Assembly (NCBI RefSeq): GCF_000716445.1 | Contig: NZ_JNWK01000027.1 | Coordinates: 23,470-87,469 of the forward strand | DNA from: Streptomyces wedmorensis | GTDB taxonomy: Bacteria; Actinomycetota; Actinomycetes; Streptomycetales; Streptomycetaceae | DNA length: 64,000 nucleotides | Reading direction: 5' to 3' | Shown: in pieces, positions 33,572 through 43,337 of the stretch | How the letters are laid out: every line of letters begins with the position of its first letter | Position numbering within the stretch: the stretch's first letter is position 1 | Notes under the pieces: model-generated | Databases searched by the model: none | What the model was told of the DNA's origin: nothing | Seen by the model: the letters and a program-made list of their open reading frames with translations, nothing else | Position numbers and translations under genes: made by a program

Positions 33572-35259
33572 CGCGCCTCCTCGGCCAAGGCGGGTCCCGG
33601 GTCGGGCAGGGCGGGGTCCGGGTCGGGCAGGGTGGGGTCGGTCAGGGCATCGGGGAGGACGACGGTGAACTCGGCGCCTCCGTCCGGACCGGGGGCCACC
33701 AGGGCGGTGCCGCCCCGGCGCTCGGCGAGCCGGCGTACGAGGGCGAGGCCGAGACCGCGCTTCCCGTGCGACGGGAGTTCCTTGGTCGTCCAGCCCTCGG
33801 TGAAGATCAGCTCGCGGCGCTCCTCCGGGACGCCCGGGCCGCTGTCCGAGACCCGCAGCACGACCGTACGGTCCTCGGCGCGGAAGGCGACGCCGATCCG
33901 GGCGCCGGGGGTGCCGGCGACGGCGTCCAGGGCGTTGTCGACGAGGTTACCGACGACGGTCACCAGCTCGCGCGGGTCGACCAGCCGGTCCGGCAGCAGC
34001 GAGTCGGGCGCGAGGCGCAGCTCCACCGCGCGCTCGGCGGCGACGGTGGCCTTGCCGACCAGGAGGGCGGCGAGGAGCGGATCGTGGATCTTCTCCGTGA
34101 CCTGCTCGGCGGTGGCCCGGTGCACCCCGACCACCTCGGTGACGAACTCGACCGCCTCGTCGTGCATCTCCAGCTCCAGGAGACCCAGGAGCGTGTGCAG
34201 CCGGTTGGCGTGCTCGTGGTCCTGGGCACGGAGGGCGTCGATCAGACCGCGCGTCGAGTCGAGCTCGCGACCGAGGCGCTCCAGCTCGGTGCGGTCGCGC
34301 AGGGTCGCCACGGCGCCGCCGTCGTCGGTGGGCATCCGGTTGGCGATCAGCACCCGGTGCCCCCGGACGGTGACCAGGTCTTCGCCGGTCACCCGGCCGG
34401 CGAGGACGTCCGCCGTGCGGCCGGTGCCGAGGACCTCGTCGAGCGGCCGGCCCGCCGCCTCGGGACCGAGGCCGAGGAGCCGCTGGGCCTCGTCGTTCAT
34501 CAGGCGCACGGAGCCGTTCCGGTCCAGGGCGACGACGCCCTCGCGGATGCCGTGAAGCATGGCCTCGCGTTCGGCGAGCAGCGCGGAGATGTCGGAGAAG
34601 GCCAGGTCGTGGGTCTGCCGCTGGAGCCGCCGGGAGATCAGGTACGCGGCCAGGGCCCCGGCCGCGAGCGCGCCGCCCGCGTAGGCGAGGAGTCCGGGGA
34701 TGGCGGCGAGGAGCCGGTCGCGGACGCTGTCGTACTCGATGCCGACGGAGACGGCGCCGACGATCCGCCCGTCCGCGTCCCGCAGCGGCACCTTGCCGCG
34801 TGCCGAACGCCCCAGCGTGCCGTCGTCGATCTCCATCACCTCGTGCCCGGCCAGGACGCTGCTCGGGTCGGTGGAGACGAGCCTGCCGATCTGGGCGGGG
34901 TCGGTGTGCGACCAGCGCACCCCGCGGGTGTCCATGACCACGACGTACTCGGCGCCCGTCGCGGTCCGGATCCGCTCGGCCTCCGTCTGCACCGGACCCC
35001 GCGCGGACGGCGGGCTTCCGGTGAGGTCGGCGGCGAGCCGGGGCGACGCGGTGCTGTCGGCGATGGCCAGCGCCTGCCGCATCGCCTGGTCGTCCAGCTG
35101 CGCGCTGAGCGGGGCGAGGAAGAGCCCCGTGGCGAGTACGGTCACGCCGGTCGCGATGGCCAGCTGCATCAGCAGGACCTGCGAGAACACCCGCCGCGGC
35201 CACCCGAACCGCCGACGGCGCGCCAGGGGGCGCGGGGGGCTGGCCTGTGCGGGGTTCAT
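33568..35259 (-). CDS. CitA/DcuS-type sensor histidine kinase
   Basis: The 563-residue product has an N-terminal transmembrane helix (VLLMQLAIATGVTVLATGLFLAPL), an extracytoplasmic PASTA-like sensor of PDC/CitA type (GAEYVVVMDTRGVRWSHTDPAQIG, VSVGIEYDSVRD), a second helix (LLAYAGGALAAGALAAYLI), a PAS domain (GVVALDRNGSVRLMNDEAQ), the SPOB-like dimerisation motif with His in AQDHEHANRLHTLLGLLEL, and an HATPase (VVGNLVDNALDAVAG, KRGLGLALVRRLAE). Ligands of the family are citrate, malate or fumarate. I chose the ATG at 35259; its ribosome site is weak. The C-terminus ends in a Pro-Asp-rich repeat. Confidence 0.94.
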   Translation of the reverse strand: MNPAQASPPRPLARRRRFGWPRRVFSQVLLMQLAIATGVTVLATGLFLAPLSAQLDDQAMRQALAIADSTASPRLAADLTGSPPSARGPVQTEAERIRTATGAEYVVVMDTRGVRWSHTDPAQIGRLVSTDPSSVLAGHEVMEIDDGTLGRSARGKVPLRDADGRIVGAVSVGIEYDSVRDRLLAAIPGLLAYAGGALAAGALAAYLISRRLQRQTHDLAFSDISALLAEREAMLHGIREGVVALDRNGSVRLMNDEAQRLLGLGPEAAGRPLDEVLGTGRTADVLAGRVTGEDLVTVRGHRVLIANRMPTDDGGAVATLRDRTELERLGRELDSTRGLIDALRAQDHEHANRLHTLLGLLELEMHDEAVEFVTEVVGVHRATAEQVTEKIHDPLLAALLVGKATVAAERAVELRLAPDSLLPDRLVDPRELVTVVGNLVDNALDAVAGTPGARIGVAFRAEDRTVVLRVSDSGPGVPEERRELIFTEGWTTKELPSHGKRGLGLALVRRLAERRGGTALVAPGPDGGAEFTVVLPDALTDPTLPDPDPALPDPGPALAEEAR

Positions 35260-35401
35260 GCCCGAAACGGTACGGCGCCACGCACGGCGACCGGAAACGC
35301 GACCGGCAACGGGGGTCGGCGGCGCGGACCCCGGAGGCGAACCCCGGGGCGCGAGCCTCGACCCCTGAGGCGCGAACCCGAAGCACGGGTCCCGCGCCGT
35401 C

Positions 35402-35452
35402 CACCCCGCGCCGCGCCTCCCCGCGCACCCCGCGCCGTGCACCCCGCGCCGC
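35402..35452. repeat. Short CACCCCGCGCCG repeats in the citA-cobW intergenic region
   Basis: CACCCCGCGCCG starts at 35402, 35426 and 35440 within 35260-35563, a 304-base divergent spacer. The rest of the spacer contains related GCG/CCCC-rich sequence. I see no gene there. It would hold promoters of the divergent kinase and GTPase, which I could not place. Confidence 0.6.
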
Positions 35453-35563
35453 GCCCCCCGTACCCCGCGTCGCAGCCCCAGCGGCGCCGGTGCGTCCCGT
35501 GGCGCTGCCTATCCTGGGGGTTTCCCACGGCCGTGGGGCACGAAGGAACCGGAGGCACGTCCC

Positions 35564-36613
35564 TTGACCACGCAGCAGATCCCCGTCGTCGTTCTCGCCG
35601 GGTTTCTCGGAGCCGGGAAGACCACGCTCCTGAACCACGTGCTGCGCAGCGCCCGGGGCACCCGTATCGGCGTCATGGTCAACGACTTCGGGGACATCGG
35701 GATCGACGCGATGACCGTCGCCGGACAGGTCGGCTCCACGGTCTCGCTGGGCAACGGGTGTCTGTGCTGCGCGGTGGACGCGAGCGAGCTCGACGAGTAC
35801 CTGGAGGTCCTGGCCCGGCCCGCCTCACGGCTCGACGTGATCGTCATCGAGGCGAGCGGCCTCGCCGAGCCGCAGGAACTGGTCCGCATGGTGCTGGCCA
35901 GCGAGAACGAGCGGATCGTGTACGGAGGACTGGTCCAGGTCGTCGACGCGGCCGAGTTCTCCGCCACCCGACAGCGGCACCCCGAGACCGACCGGCATCT
36001 GCCGATCGCCGACCTCGTCGTCGTGAACAAGGCCGACCGGGTCTCCGAGGACGAGCTGCGGGACGTCCACGAGACGGTGCGCGGCCTCGCCGGCAAGGCC
36101 GTGGTCGTCGACGCACGGCACGGGCGGATCGACCCGGAGCTGCTCTTCGACCGGGTGGTCCCCGAGGGGGAGATCGAGGGGCAGATGTCCATCGAGGACA
36201 TCCTGTACGGCGAGGACGGCCCGCACGCCCACCCGCACGCGGAGTACGAGACCGTCTCCCTGGCGGCCGCGGCCCCGCTCGACCCCCGGCGGCTCATGGC
36301 GTTCCTGGACTCCCGGCCCGAGGGTCTCTACCGGATCAAGGGTTTCGTAGACTTCGGCGCCGCGGACCCGGCCAACCGCTACACCGTGCACGCGGTCGGC
36401 CGTTTCCTGCGCTTCTACCCGGAGCCGTGGCCGGAGGGCGAGGAGCGCCTCACCCAGCTCGTCCTGATCGGCTCCGGCGTCGACGCGGCCGGCCTGCGCA
36501 AGGAGCTCGCCTCCTGCGAGCTGAACGGCCCGCAGGACGCCCCCGACGAACACGGCATGTGGGGCGTCCTGCGGTACGTGCAGCGGACGGAGGAGGAACC
36601 GGACGAGAGCTAG
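35564..36613 (+). CDS. CobW-family G3E GTPase (metallochaperone-like)
   Basis: The 349-residue product has the G3E GTPase motifs: Walker A GFLGAGKTTLLNH, the metal-binding GCLCC motif, Walker B-type IEASGLAEP and NKAD. The C-terminal CobW_C domain follows (GLYRIKGFVDF). A His-rich stretch HAHPHAEYE in the middle may bind metal. The family delivers zinc, cobalt or nickel to target enzymes. No Zur site or zinc transporter is seen nearby, so the metal is open. The start is TTG at 35564 with GGAGG upstream. Its stop overlaps that of the convergent parC. Confidence 0.93.
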   Translation: MTTQQIPVVVLAGFLGAGKTTLLNHVLRSARGTRIGVMVNDFGDIGIDAMTVAGQVGSTVSLGNGCLCCAVDASELDEYLEVLARPASRLDVIVIEASGLAEPQELVRMVLASENERIVYGGLVQVVDAAEFSATRQRHPETDRHLPIADLVVVNKADRVSEDELRDVHETVRGLAGKAVVVDARHGRIDPELLFDRVVPEGEIEGQMSIEDILYGEDGPHAHPHAEYETVSLAAAAPLDPRRLMAFLDSRPEGLYRIKGFVDFGAADPANRYTVHAVGRFLRFYPEPWPEGEERLTQLVLIGSGVDAAGLRKELASCELNGPQDAPDEHGMWGVLRYVQRTEEEPDES

Positions 36614-39069
36614 CTCGCCGGGCCCGCCACCACGTCGACCGCGCGGGGAAGCGGGGTGCCCGAGCCGTCGCGACGGGGGTCGGGCTCGGGCAGCGGCACC
36701 GGGGCACCGGTCTTCTGCGCGGCGCGCGCCGGGGTGGCGCCGGCCCAGGCGAAGGTCAGGACGTCCTCGCCCTTCAGGAAGCGCTGGCAGCGGACGCCGC
36801 CGGTCGCGCGGCCCTTGCGCGGGTACTGGTCGAACGGCGTCAGCTTCGCCGACGTGCCCGTCGAGGAGTCGAGGGTGCCCGTGGAGCCCGCGACGGTGAA
36901 GACGACGGCGTCCGCCGCCGGATCGACCGCCGTGAACGAGAGCACCTCGGCGCCCGCGGTCAGCTTGATGCCCGCCATGCCGCCCGCCGGGCGGCCCTGG
37001 GGCCGTACCTGCGAGGCCTGGTAGCGGAGCAGCTGGGCGTCGGAGGTGATGAAGACCAGGTCCTCCTCGCCCGTGCGCAGCTCGGTCGCGCCGACGATCC
37101 GGTCGCCGTCCTTGAGGGTGATGACCTCCAGCTCGTCCTTGTTCGCCGGGTAGTCCGGGACCACGCGCTTCACCACGCCCTGGAGCGTGCCGATGGCCAG
37201 TCCGGGGGAGGACTCGTCGAGCGTGGTCAGGCAGACCACCGTCTCGTCGGCCTCCAGGGTCAGGAACTCGGAGAGCGGCGCGCCGCCGGCCAGGTTCGGG
37301 GCGCTCGCGGTGTCCGGGAGCTGCGGCAGGTCGATCACCGAGATCCGCAGCAGCCGGCCGGCCGAGGTCACCGCTCCGACGTCACCGCGCTGGGTGGCCG
37401 CCACCGCGGACAGGATCACGTCGTGCTTGACCCGCGCGGCCTCCGGGTCGACCGGGGGCAGCTCCGCCGTCGCCGTACGGGCCAGCAGGCCGGTGGAGGA
37501 GAGCAGGACCCGGCAGGGGTCGTCCGCGACCTCGAGGGACACGGCAGCGACGGGCGCGCCGGCGGACTCGAGCAGGACCGTCCGCCGGTCGGTGGCGAAC
37601 TTCTTGGCGACCGCGGCCAGCTCCGCCGAGACGAGCTTGCGCAGCTCCTGGTCGGAGTCGAGGATGCCGGTCAGCTCGTCGATCTCGCCGTTGAGCCGGT
37701 CGCGCTCGGTCTCCAGCTCCAGCCGGTCGAACTTGGTGAGGCGGCGCAGCGGGGTGTCCAGGATGTACTGCGTCTGGATGTCGCTCAGCGAGAAGCGCTC
37801 CATCAGGCGCTCCTTGGCCTGCGCGGAGTTTTCGCTCTCCCGGATGAGGCGGATGACCTCGTCGATGTCGAGCAGCGCGATGAGCAGGCCGAGGACGAGG
37901 TGGAGCCGGTCGCGCTTCTTGGTCCGGCGGAACTCGGAGCGGCGCCGGACGACCTCGAAGCGGTGGTCGAGGTAGACCTCCAGGAGCTCCTTGAGGCCGA
38001 GGGTGAGCGGCTGTCCGTCGACGAGCGCCACGTTGTTGATGCCGAAGGACTCCTCCATCGGCGTCAGCTTGTAGAGCTGCTCCAGGACGGCCTCGGGCAC
38101 GAAGCCGTTCTTGATCTCGATGACGAGGCGCAGGCCGTGGCTGCGGTCGGTGAGGTCCTTGACGTCCGCGATGCCCTGGAGCTTCTTGGAGCCGACCAGG
38201 TCCTTGATCTTGGAGATGACCTTCTCGGGGCCGACCGTGAACGGCAGTTCGGTCACGATGATGCCCTTGCGGCGGGCCGTCACCGTCTCCACGGTCGCCG
38301 TGGCGCGGATCTTGAAGGAGCCGCGGCCCGACTCGTACGCGTCCTTGATGCCGGCGAGGCCGACGATCCGGCCGCCGGTGGGCAGGTCGGGGCCGGGCAC
38401 GAACCGCATCAGGGTCTCGAGGTCGGCGCCGGGGTGCCGGATCAGGTGCCGGGCGGCCGCGATCACCTCGCCGAGGTTGTGCGGCGGCATGTTGGTCGCC
38501 ATGCCGACCGCGATGCCGGACGCGCCGTTGACCAGCAGGTTCGGGTAGGCGGCGGGGAGCGCGACCGGCTCCTGCTCCTGGCCGTCGTAGTTCGGCGCGA
38601 AGTCGACCGTGTCCTCGTCGATGGACTCGGTCATGAGCAGTGCGGCCGGGGCCATCCGCGACTCGGTGTACCGCATGGCGGCCGGCGGGTCGTCGTTGCC
38701 GAGGGAGCCGAAGTTGCCGTGGCCGTCGACGAGGGGCAGCCGCATGGAGAAGGGCTGTGCCATGCGGACCATGGCGTCGTAGATCGACGCGTCGCCGTGC
38801 GGGTGCAGCTTGCCCATGACCTCGCCGACGACGCGGGCGCACTTGACGAAGCCGCGGTCGGGGCGGAGGCCCATCTCGCCCATCTGGTAGACGATGCGGC
38901 GCTGGACGGGCTTCATGCCGTCCCGGGCGTCGGGCAGGGCGCGCGAGTAGATCACCGAGTACGCGTACTCGAGGAAGGAGCCCTGCATCTCGTCGACGAC
39001 GTCGATGTCGAGGATTCGCTCCTCGAACGCGTCGTCCGGCGGCGGTGTCTTCGTGCTGCGGCGGGCCAT
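36610..39069 (-). CDS. parC: DNA topoisomerase IV subunit A
   Basis: The DNA-cleaving subunit partnering ParE (26422-28539). The 819-residue product carries the breakage-reunion domain: [27 protein letters not shown] and the catalytic Tyr134 in [10 protein letters not shown], then a C-terminal beta-pinwheel with six-blade repeats. The diagnostic GyrA box (QRRGGKG) is absent; the nearest sequence is KGRATGGVR, supporting ParC over GyrA. The ATG at 39069 follows GAAGGAG. The open frame extends upstream to 39165 without support. Divergent from the M16 peptidase operon. Confidence 0.94.
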   Translation of the reverse strand: MARRSTKTPPPDDAFEERILDIDVVDEMQGSFLEYAYSVIYSRALPDARDGMKPVQRRIVYQMGEMGLRPDRGFVKCARVVGEVMGKLHPHGDASIYDAMVRMAQPFSMRLPLVDGHGNFGSLGNDDPPAAMRYTESRMAPAALLMTESIDEDTVDFAPNYDGQEQEPVALPAAYPNLLVNGASGIAVGMATNMPPHNLGEVIAAARHLIRHPGADLETLMRFVPGPDLPTGGRIVGLAGIKDAYESGRGSFKIRATATVETVTARRKGIIVTELPFTVGPEKVISKIKDLVGSKKLQGIADVKDLTDRSHGLRLVIEIKNGFVPEAVLEQLYKLTPMEESFGINNVALVDGQPLTLGLKELLEVYLDHRFEVVRRRSEFRRTKKRDRLHLVLGLLIALLDIDEVIRLIRESENSAQAKERLMERFSLSDIQTQYILDTPLRRLTKFDRLELETERDRLNGEIDELTGILDSDQELRKLVSAELAAVAKKFATDRRTVLLESAGAPVAAVSLEVADDPCRVLLSSTGLLARTATAELPPVDPEAARVKHDVILSAVAATQRGDVGAVTSAGRLLRISVIDLPQLPDTASAPNLAGGAPLSEFLTLEADETVVCLTTLDESSPGLAIGTLQGVVKRVVPDYPANKDELEVITLKDGDRIVGATELRTGEEDLVFITSDAQLLRYQASQVRPQGRPAGGMAGIKLTAGAEVLSFTAVDPAADAVVFTVAGSTGTLDSSTGTSAKLTPFDQYPRKGRATGGVRCQRFLKGEDVLTFAWAGATPARAAQKTGAPVPLPEPDPRRDGSGTPLPRAVDVVAGPAS

Positions 39070-39250
39070 CGCGGCTGCGGCTCCTTCACCAACAAGGTTG
39101 ATCTGACGCGGACCATTGTGGACCGTGCCACCGACAACGCCGACCGCGACCCGGAAGAGGGACATCAGGACCCGGCGGGAACTTCGCGAGGTGTCGGCGC
39201 GCTTGCATACAGTGGCAGGACTTTTTCACATCGCGATCGAAGGGACGTAC

Positions 39251-40597
39251 ATGCCCATGGGTCACACGGCCACGGCCGAGGCCGGCTCCGGCGGCCTGAC
39301 AGCGACCGAGCACCGGTTGGCGAACGGCCTGCGTGTGGTGCTCTCGGAGGACCACCTGACCCCGGTCGCCGCGGTCTGCCTCTGGTACGACGTCGGCTCG
39401 CGCCACGAGGTCGAGGGCCGCACGGGCCTCGCCCACCTCTTCGAGCACCTGATGTTCCAGGGTTCGAAGCAGGTCCACGGGAACGGCCACTTCGAGCTGG
39501 TGCAGGGTGCGGGCGGCTCGCTCAACGGCACCACGAGCTTCGAGCGCACCAACTACTTCGAGACCATGCCGACCCACCAGCTGGAGCTCGCGCTCTGGCT
39601 GGAGGCCGACCGCATGGGATCGCTGCTGGCCGCCCTGGACGACGAGTCCATGGAGAACCAGCGGGACGTCGTCAAGAACGAGCGCCGCCAGCGGTACGAC
39701 AACGTGCCGTACGGCACCGCGTTCGAGAAGCTCACCGCCCTCGCCTACCCGGAGGGCCACCCGTACCACCACACCCCGATCGGCTCGATGGCCGACCTGG
39801 ACGCGGCGACGCTGGAGGACGCGCGGAACTTCTTCCGCACGTACTACGCGCCGAACAACGCGGTGCTGTCCGTCGTGGGCGACATCGACCCGGCGCAGAC
39901 CCTCGCCTGGATCGAGAAGTACTTCGGCTCGATCCCGCAGCACGACGGCAAGCGGCCCCCGCGCGACGGCTCCCTGCCCGAGGTCATCGGCGAGCAGCTG
40001 CGCGAGGTCGTCGAGGAGGAGGTCCCGGCCCGTGCGCTGATGGCCGCCTACCGGCTGCCGCACGACGGCACGCGCGAGTGCGACGCCGCCGACCTGGCGC
40101 TGACGGTCCTGGGCGGCGGCGAGTCCTCCCGGCTGCACAACCGGCTGGTCCGTCGCGACCGCACCGCGGTCGCCGCCGGCTTCGGCCTGCTGCGGCTCGC
40201 CGGCGCGCCCTCGCTGGGCTGGCTGGACGTGAAGACCTCCGGAGGCGTCGAGGTCCCGCAGATCGAGGCGGCCGTCGACGAGGAGCTCGCACGGTTCGCG
40301 GCCGAGGGCCCCACGCCCGAGGAGATGGAGCGGGCGCAGGCCCAGCTGGAGCGCGAGTGGCTCGACCGGCTCGGCACCGTAGCGGGCCGCGCCGACGAAC
40401 TGTGCCGGTTCGCCGTGCTGTTCGGCGACCCGCAGCTCGCCCTGACGGCCGTGGACCGGGTCCTGGCCGTCACCGCCGAGGAGGTGCAGGCGGTCGCCGC
40501 GGCCAAGTTGCGCCCCGACAACCGCGCGGTCCTGGTCTACGAGCCGGTGGCCGCCGACGAGAGCGACAGCGACGAGGAAGAGGGAGCGGACCAGTGA
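39251..40597 (+). CDS. M16-family zinc metallopeptidase, catalytic subunit
   Basis: The 448-residue product has the inverted zinc motif HLFEH at residues 62-66, with the further ligand glutamate in the region ENQRDVVKNERRQ, and a second M16 domain (AYRLPHDGTRECDAADLALTVLGGG). M16 peptidases (insulysin, mitochondrial processing-like) degrade peptides or process leader sequences; in Streptomyces heterodimers of this kind are cytoplasmic. No signal peptide. The ATG at 39251 follows GAAGGGA. Its stop overlaps the start of the second M16 gene by 4 bases. Confidence 0.94.
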   Translation: MPMGHTATAEAGSGGLTATEHRLANGLRVVLSEDHLTPVAAVCLWYDVGSRHEVEGRTGLAHLFEHLMFQGSKQVHGNGHFELVQGAGGSLNGTTSFERTNYFETMPTHQLELALWLEADRMGSLLAALDDESMENQRDVVKNERRQRYDNVPYGTAFEKLTALAYPEGHPYHHTPIGSMADLDAATLEDARNFFRTYYAPNNAVLSVVGDIDPAQTLAWIEKYFGSIPQHDGKRPPRDGSLPEVIGEQLREVVEEEVPARALMAAYRLPHDGTRECDAADLALTVLGGGESSRLHNRLVRRDRTAVAAGFGLLRLAGAPSLGWLDVKTSGGVEVPQIEAAVDEELARFAAEGPTPEEMERAQAQLEREWLDRLGTVAGRADELCRFAVLFGDPQLALTAVDRVLAVTAEEVQAVAAAKLRPDNRAVLVYEPVAADESDSDEEEGADQ

Positions 40598-41991
40598 CCG
40601 ACGCTGCCGCGTCTTTGACGAGCATGGACTTCCACCCGCAGCCGGCGCCGGGCGTCGCCAGGCCCTGGGCCTTCCCCGCCCCGGACCGCGGGAAGCTGGA
40701 CAACGGTCTGACCCTGCTGACCAGCCACCGCCCCGGCCAGCAGGTCGTGGCCGTGGAGATCTTCGTGCCGGCCCCGCTGGACGCGGAGCCCGCCGGTCTC
40801 GACGGTGTCGCCACCATCATGGCCCGCGCGCTCTCCGAGGGAACGGACCAGCGCAGCGCCGAGGAGTTCGCGGCCGAGCTGGAGCGCTGCGGCGCCACGC
40901 TCGACGCGCACGCCGACCACCCGGGCGTACGGGTCTCCCTCGAGGTGCCCGTCTCCCGGCTGCCCAAGGCGCTCGGGCTGCTCTCCGAGGCCCTGATCGC
41001 CCCGGCGTTCCTGGACACCGAGATCGAGCGCCTGGTGCGCAACCGTCTCGACGAGATCCCGCACGAGACGGCCAACCCGTCCCGCCGCGCCGCCAAGCAG
41101 CTCTCCAAGGAGCTCTTCCCGGCCGAGTCCCGGATGTCCCGGCCGCGTCAGGGCACCGAGGAGACCGTCGCCGCGATCGACGCAGCGGCCGTCCGCGCCT
41201 TCTACGAGGCGTACGTCCGGCCCGGCACCGCCACGGCCGTGGTCGTCGGCGACCTGACCGGCGTCGACCTCGACAAGGTCCTCGCGGACACGCTGGGCGC
41301 CTGGACCGGCGAGCCGGCCGAGCCGCTCCCGATGCCGCCCATCACCGCGGACGACACCGGACGGGTCGTCATCGTGGACCGCCCGGGCGCCGTGCAGACC
41401 CAGCTGCTCATCGGCCGGATCGGTGCCGACCGGCACGACCGCGTCTGGCCGGCCCAGGTCCTCGGCACGTACTGCCTCGGCGGCACCCTCACCTCGCGGC
41501 TCGACAAGGTCCTGCGCGAGGAGAAGGGCTACACGTACGGCGTGCGGGCCTTCGGCCAGGTGCTCCGCTCGGACGCCGAGGGGAACGGCGCCTCGATGCT
41601 CGCCATCAGCGGCTCCGTCGACACCCCCAACACCGGCCCGGCGCTGGGGGACCTGTGGCAGGTGCTGCGGACCCTCGCCGCCGAGGGGCTCACCGACGCC
41701 GAGCGGGAGACCGCCGTGCAGAACCTGGTGGGGGTCGCGCCGCTCAAGTACGAGACGGCCGCCTCCGTCGCCGGGACGCTCGCCGATCAGGTCGAGCAGC
41801 ACCTCCCGGACGATTTCCAGGCCCAGTTGTACGCGCGCCTCGCCGAGACCGGCACGGTCGAGGCGACCGCGGCCGTGGTCAGCGCCTTCCCCGTGGACCG
41901 GCTCGTCACGGTGCTGGTGGGAGACGCGGCGCAGATCGCGGATCCGGTGCGGGAGCTCGGCATCGGTGAAGTGACCGTCGTGACGGGCTGA
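40594..41991 (+). CDS. M16-family protein lacking the zinc motif (partner subunit)
   Basis: The 465-residue product has the same two-domain M16 fold (LDNGLTLLTSHRPGQQVVAVEIFVP, then VLGTYCLGGTLTSRLDKVLREEKGYTYGV), but where HxxEH should occur it reads TIMARALSEGTDQ. It is therefore a non-catalytic partner, as the MPP alpha subunit is in mitochondria. The arginine/tyrosine substrate-binding segment REEKGYTYGVRAF near the end of the first third of domain 2 is conserved. GTG start at 40594 coupled to the upstream gene. A hairpin follows. Confidence 0.93.
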   Translation: MTDAAASLTSMDFHPQPAPGVARPWAFPAPDRGKLDNGLTLLTSHRPGQQVVAVEIFVPAPLDAEPAGLDGVATIMARALSEGTDQRSAEEFAAELERCGATLDAHADHPGVRVSLEVPVSRLPKALGLLSEALIAPAFLDTEIERLVRNRLDEIPHETANPSRRAAKQLSKELFPAESRMSRPRQGTEETVAAIDAAAVRAFYEAYVRPGTATAVVVGDLTGVDLDKVLADTLGAWTGEPAEPLPMPPITADDTGRVVIVDRPGAVQTQLLIGRIGADRHDRVWPAQVLGTYCLGGTLTSRLDKVLREEKGYTYGVRAFGQVLRSDAEGNGASMLAISGSVDTPNTGPALGDLWQVLRTLAAEGLTDAERETAVQNLVGVAPLKYETAASVAGTLADQVEQHLPDDFQAQLYARLAETGTVEATAAVVSAFPVDRLVTVLVGDAAQIADPVRELGIGEVTVVTG

Positions 41992-42017
41992 TTCCGGCTT
42001 CGGAGTGACAACGAGAG

Positions 42018-42044
42018 GGCCCCGGCGGCATGTTCGCCGGGGCC
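42018..42044 (+). terminator. Hairpin after the M16 pair
   Basis: Perfect 10-base arms GGCCCCGGCG (42018-42027) and complement (42035-42044), 7-base loop, then TCCCGTTTGT. It lies 26 bases after the stop. Confidence 0.75.
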
Positions 42045-42196
42045 TCCCGTTTGTCCGTATTGAGATCAAGAGTGATCATTTGCCCTGTGGCATGTCTTAC
42101 AAAAGGCGCGTCTGGTTGGTGATTGAAAGACGATCCGCATAGCGTCGGTGCGGCTGTTCGTCAGTGCACGTGCCGCAGCCGCGGCATCGGACAGTC

Positions 42197-42346
42197 ATCG
42201 CCGAGTCCCCGTCAGGCGCGAGCCTGGGGAGCCGGGGACCCACATGAGTCCCTGGGGTGAATCGGACGCCTTCGTCCCGTACGGAGGGGCCCGTAGGAGA
42301 CCTTCCTGCTCCGAACCCGTCAGCTAACCCGGTAGGCGAGAAGGAA
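42197..42346 (+). promoter_or_regulatory. c-di-AMP riboswitch (ydaO-yuaA type)
   Basis: The conserved ydaO blocks are seen in order: CCGAGTCCC, a stem, AGCCTGGGGAGCCGGGGAC, CATGAGTCCC, TGGGGTGAATC, CCGAACCCGTCAGCTAACC and GGTAGGCGAGAAGGA. In Streptomyces this class precedes cell-wall hydrolase genes such as rpfA and M23 or NlpC/P60 peptidases, and high c-di-AMP turns them off. Here it ends about 20 bases before a secreted M23 peptidase. The outer boundaries are approximate. Confidence 0.9.
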
Positions 42347-42365
42347 GGAAAGGATCAGCCACTAC

Positions 42366-43136
42366 ATGGCGTTCACCCGTGCCACCGGGAAGCATCGTGG
42401 TCCGAGCCGGATGGCGCGCCGCGGCGTGGGCATCGCCGGCGTCGCGACCCTCGCCACCACCGGCGTCATCGGAACCCTCGCCTCCCCGGCGCTCGCCGCC
42501 GACACGGACGACCGCTCCGTCGAGGACACCGGCCTCACCAAGGTGATCACCGAGAACTCCCTCGTGGACCGGATCGACGCCCAGGCCGCCGCCCAGGAGC
42601 AGGAGGCCGTCGAGGCCGTCGCCCAGGCCAAGGCCAAGGCCGAGGCGAAGCGCAAGGCCGAGGCCCGCGCCAAGGAGATCCGGCAGGAGCGCGAGCGCGC
42701 CGCCCGCGAGGCCGAGCGCCGCCGCCTGGCCTCCTTCCAGCTCCCCGTCGCCGGCTCGTACGTCTCCACCGGCTACAAGACCGGCGGCTCGCTCTGGTCC
42801 TCCGGCAGCCACTCCGGCGTCGACTTCCACGCCGCCTACGGCAGCCGGGTCGTCTCCGTCGGCTCCGGCACCGTCGTCGAGGCCGGCTGGGGCGGCGCGT
42901 ACGGCAACAACATCGTGATCCGGATGAACGACGGCACGTACACGCAGTACGGGCACCTCTCCTCCATCGGCGTCTACGTCGGCCAGACCGTCGAGCCCGG
43001 CCAGCAGATAGGCGTCTCCGGCTCGACCGGCAACTCCACCGGCCCGCACCTCCACTTCGAGGCGCGCACGAGCGCCGAGTACGGCTCCGACATCAACCCG
43101 GTCGCCTACCTCCGCGCCCGCGGCGTCGAGGTCTGA
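42366..43136 (+). CDS. Secreted M23 (LytM-type) peptidoglycan endopeptidase
   Basis: The 256-residue product has a long signal (KHRGPSRMARRGVGIAGV...ending SPALAAD, compatible with Tat), a charged coiled-coil stretch (residues about 75-120, rich in Glu/Lys/Arg/Ala: EAVEAVAQAKAKAEAKRK), and a LytM zinc peptidase domain with the ligand motifs SHSGVDFH and GPHLHFE. These cut peptide cross-bridges of peptidoglycan, so it remodels the wall in growth or spore germination. A c-di-AMP riboswitch precedes it. The ATG at 42366 follows GAAGGAAAGGA. Confidence 0.95.
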   Translation: MAFTRATGKHRGPSRMARRGVGIAGVATLATTGVIGTLASPALAADTDDRSVEDTGLTKVITENSLVDRIDAQAAAQEQEAVEAVAQAKAKAEAKRKAEARAKEIRQERERAAREAERRRLASFQLPVAGSYVSTGYKTGGSLWSSGSHSGVDFHAAYGSRVVSVGSGTVVEAGWGGAYGNNIVIRMNDGTYTQYGHLSSIGVYVGQTVEPGQQIGVSGSTGNSTGPHLHFEARTSAEYGSDINPVAYLRARGVEV

Positions 43137-43164
43137 CCCTCCGGCCCCGCCCGCACCGCGTCGC

Positions 43165-43197
43165 AAAAGCCCCGGCTCGTACTGAGCCGGGGCTTTT
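43165..43197. terminator. Strong hairpin terminator with A/T flanks
   Basis: Perfect 14-base arms AAAAGCCCCGGCTC (43165-43178) and complement (43184-43197) with a 5-base loop. The AAAA/TTTT ends make this one of the few classical intrinsic terminators in the window, and it works in either direction. Confidence 0.9.
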
Positions 43198-43337
43198 CGC
43201 TGTCCGCGAGGCGGCTGCATAAGGTGATGAATTCCGCTGGGGCATCGGAAATCCCGGCGCGCTGCAATAGAGTCGATGATCGGCGCAGAACAGGCGCCGC
43301 TCGAATTGTCTCGCGCGGACCAAGGCGGAGGTCGGAC

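Noticed and set aside
33766..41991. 2741-codon open frame on the plus strand
   Set aside because: It crosses antisense regions of citA and parC and only becomes real in the last M16 gene (40594-41991).
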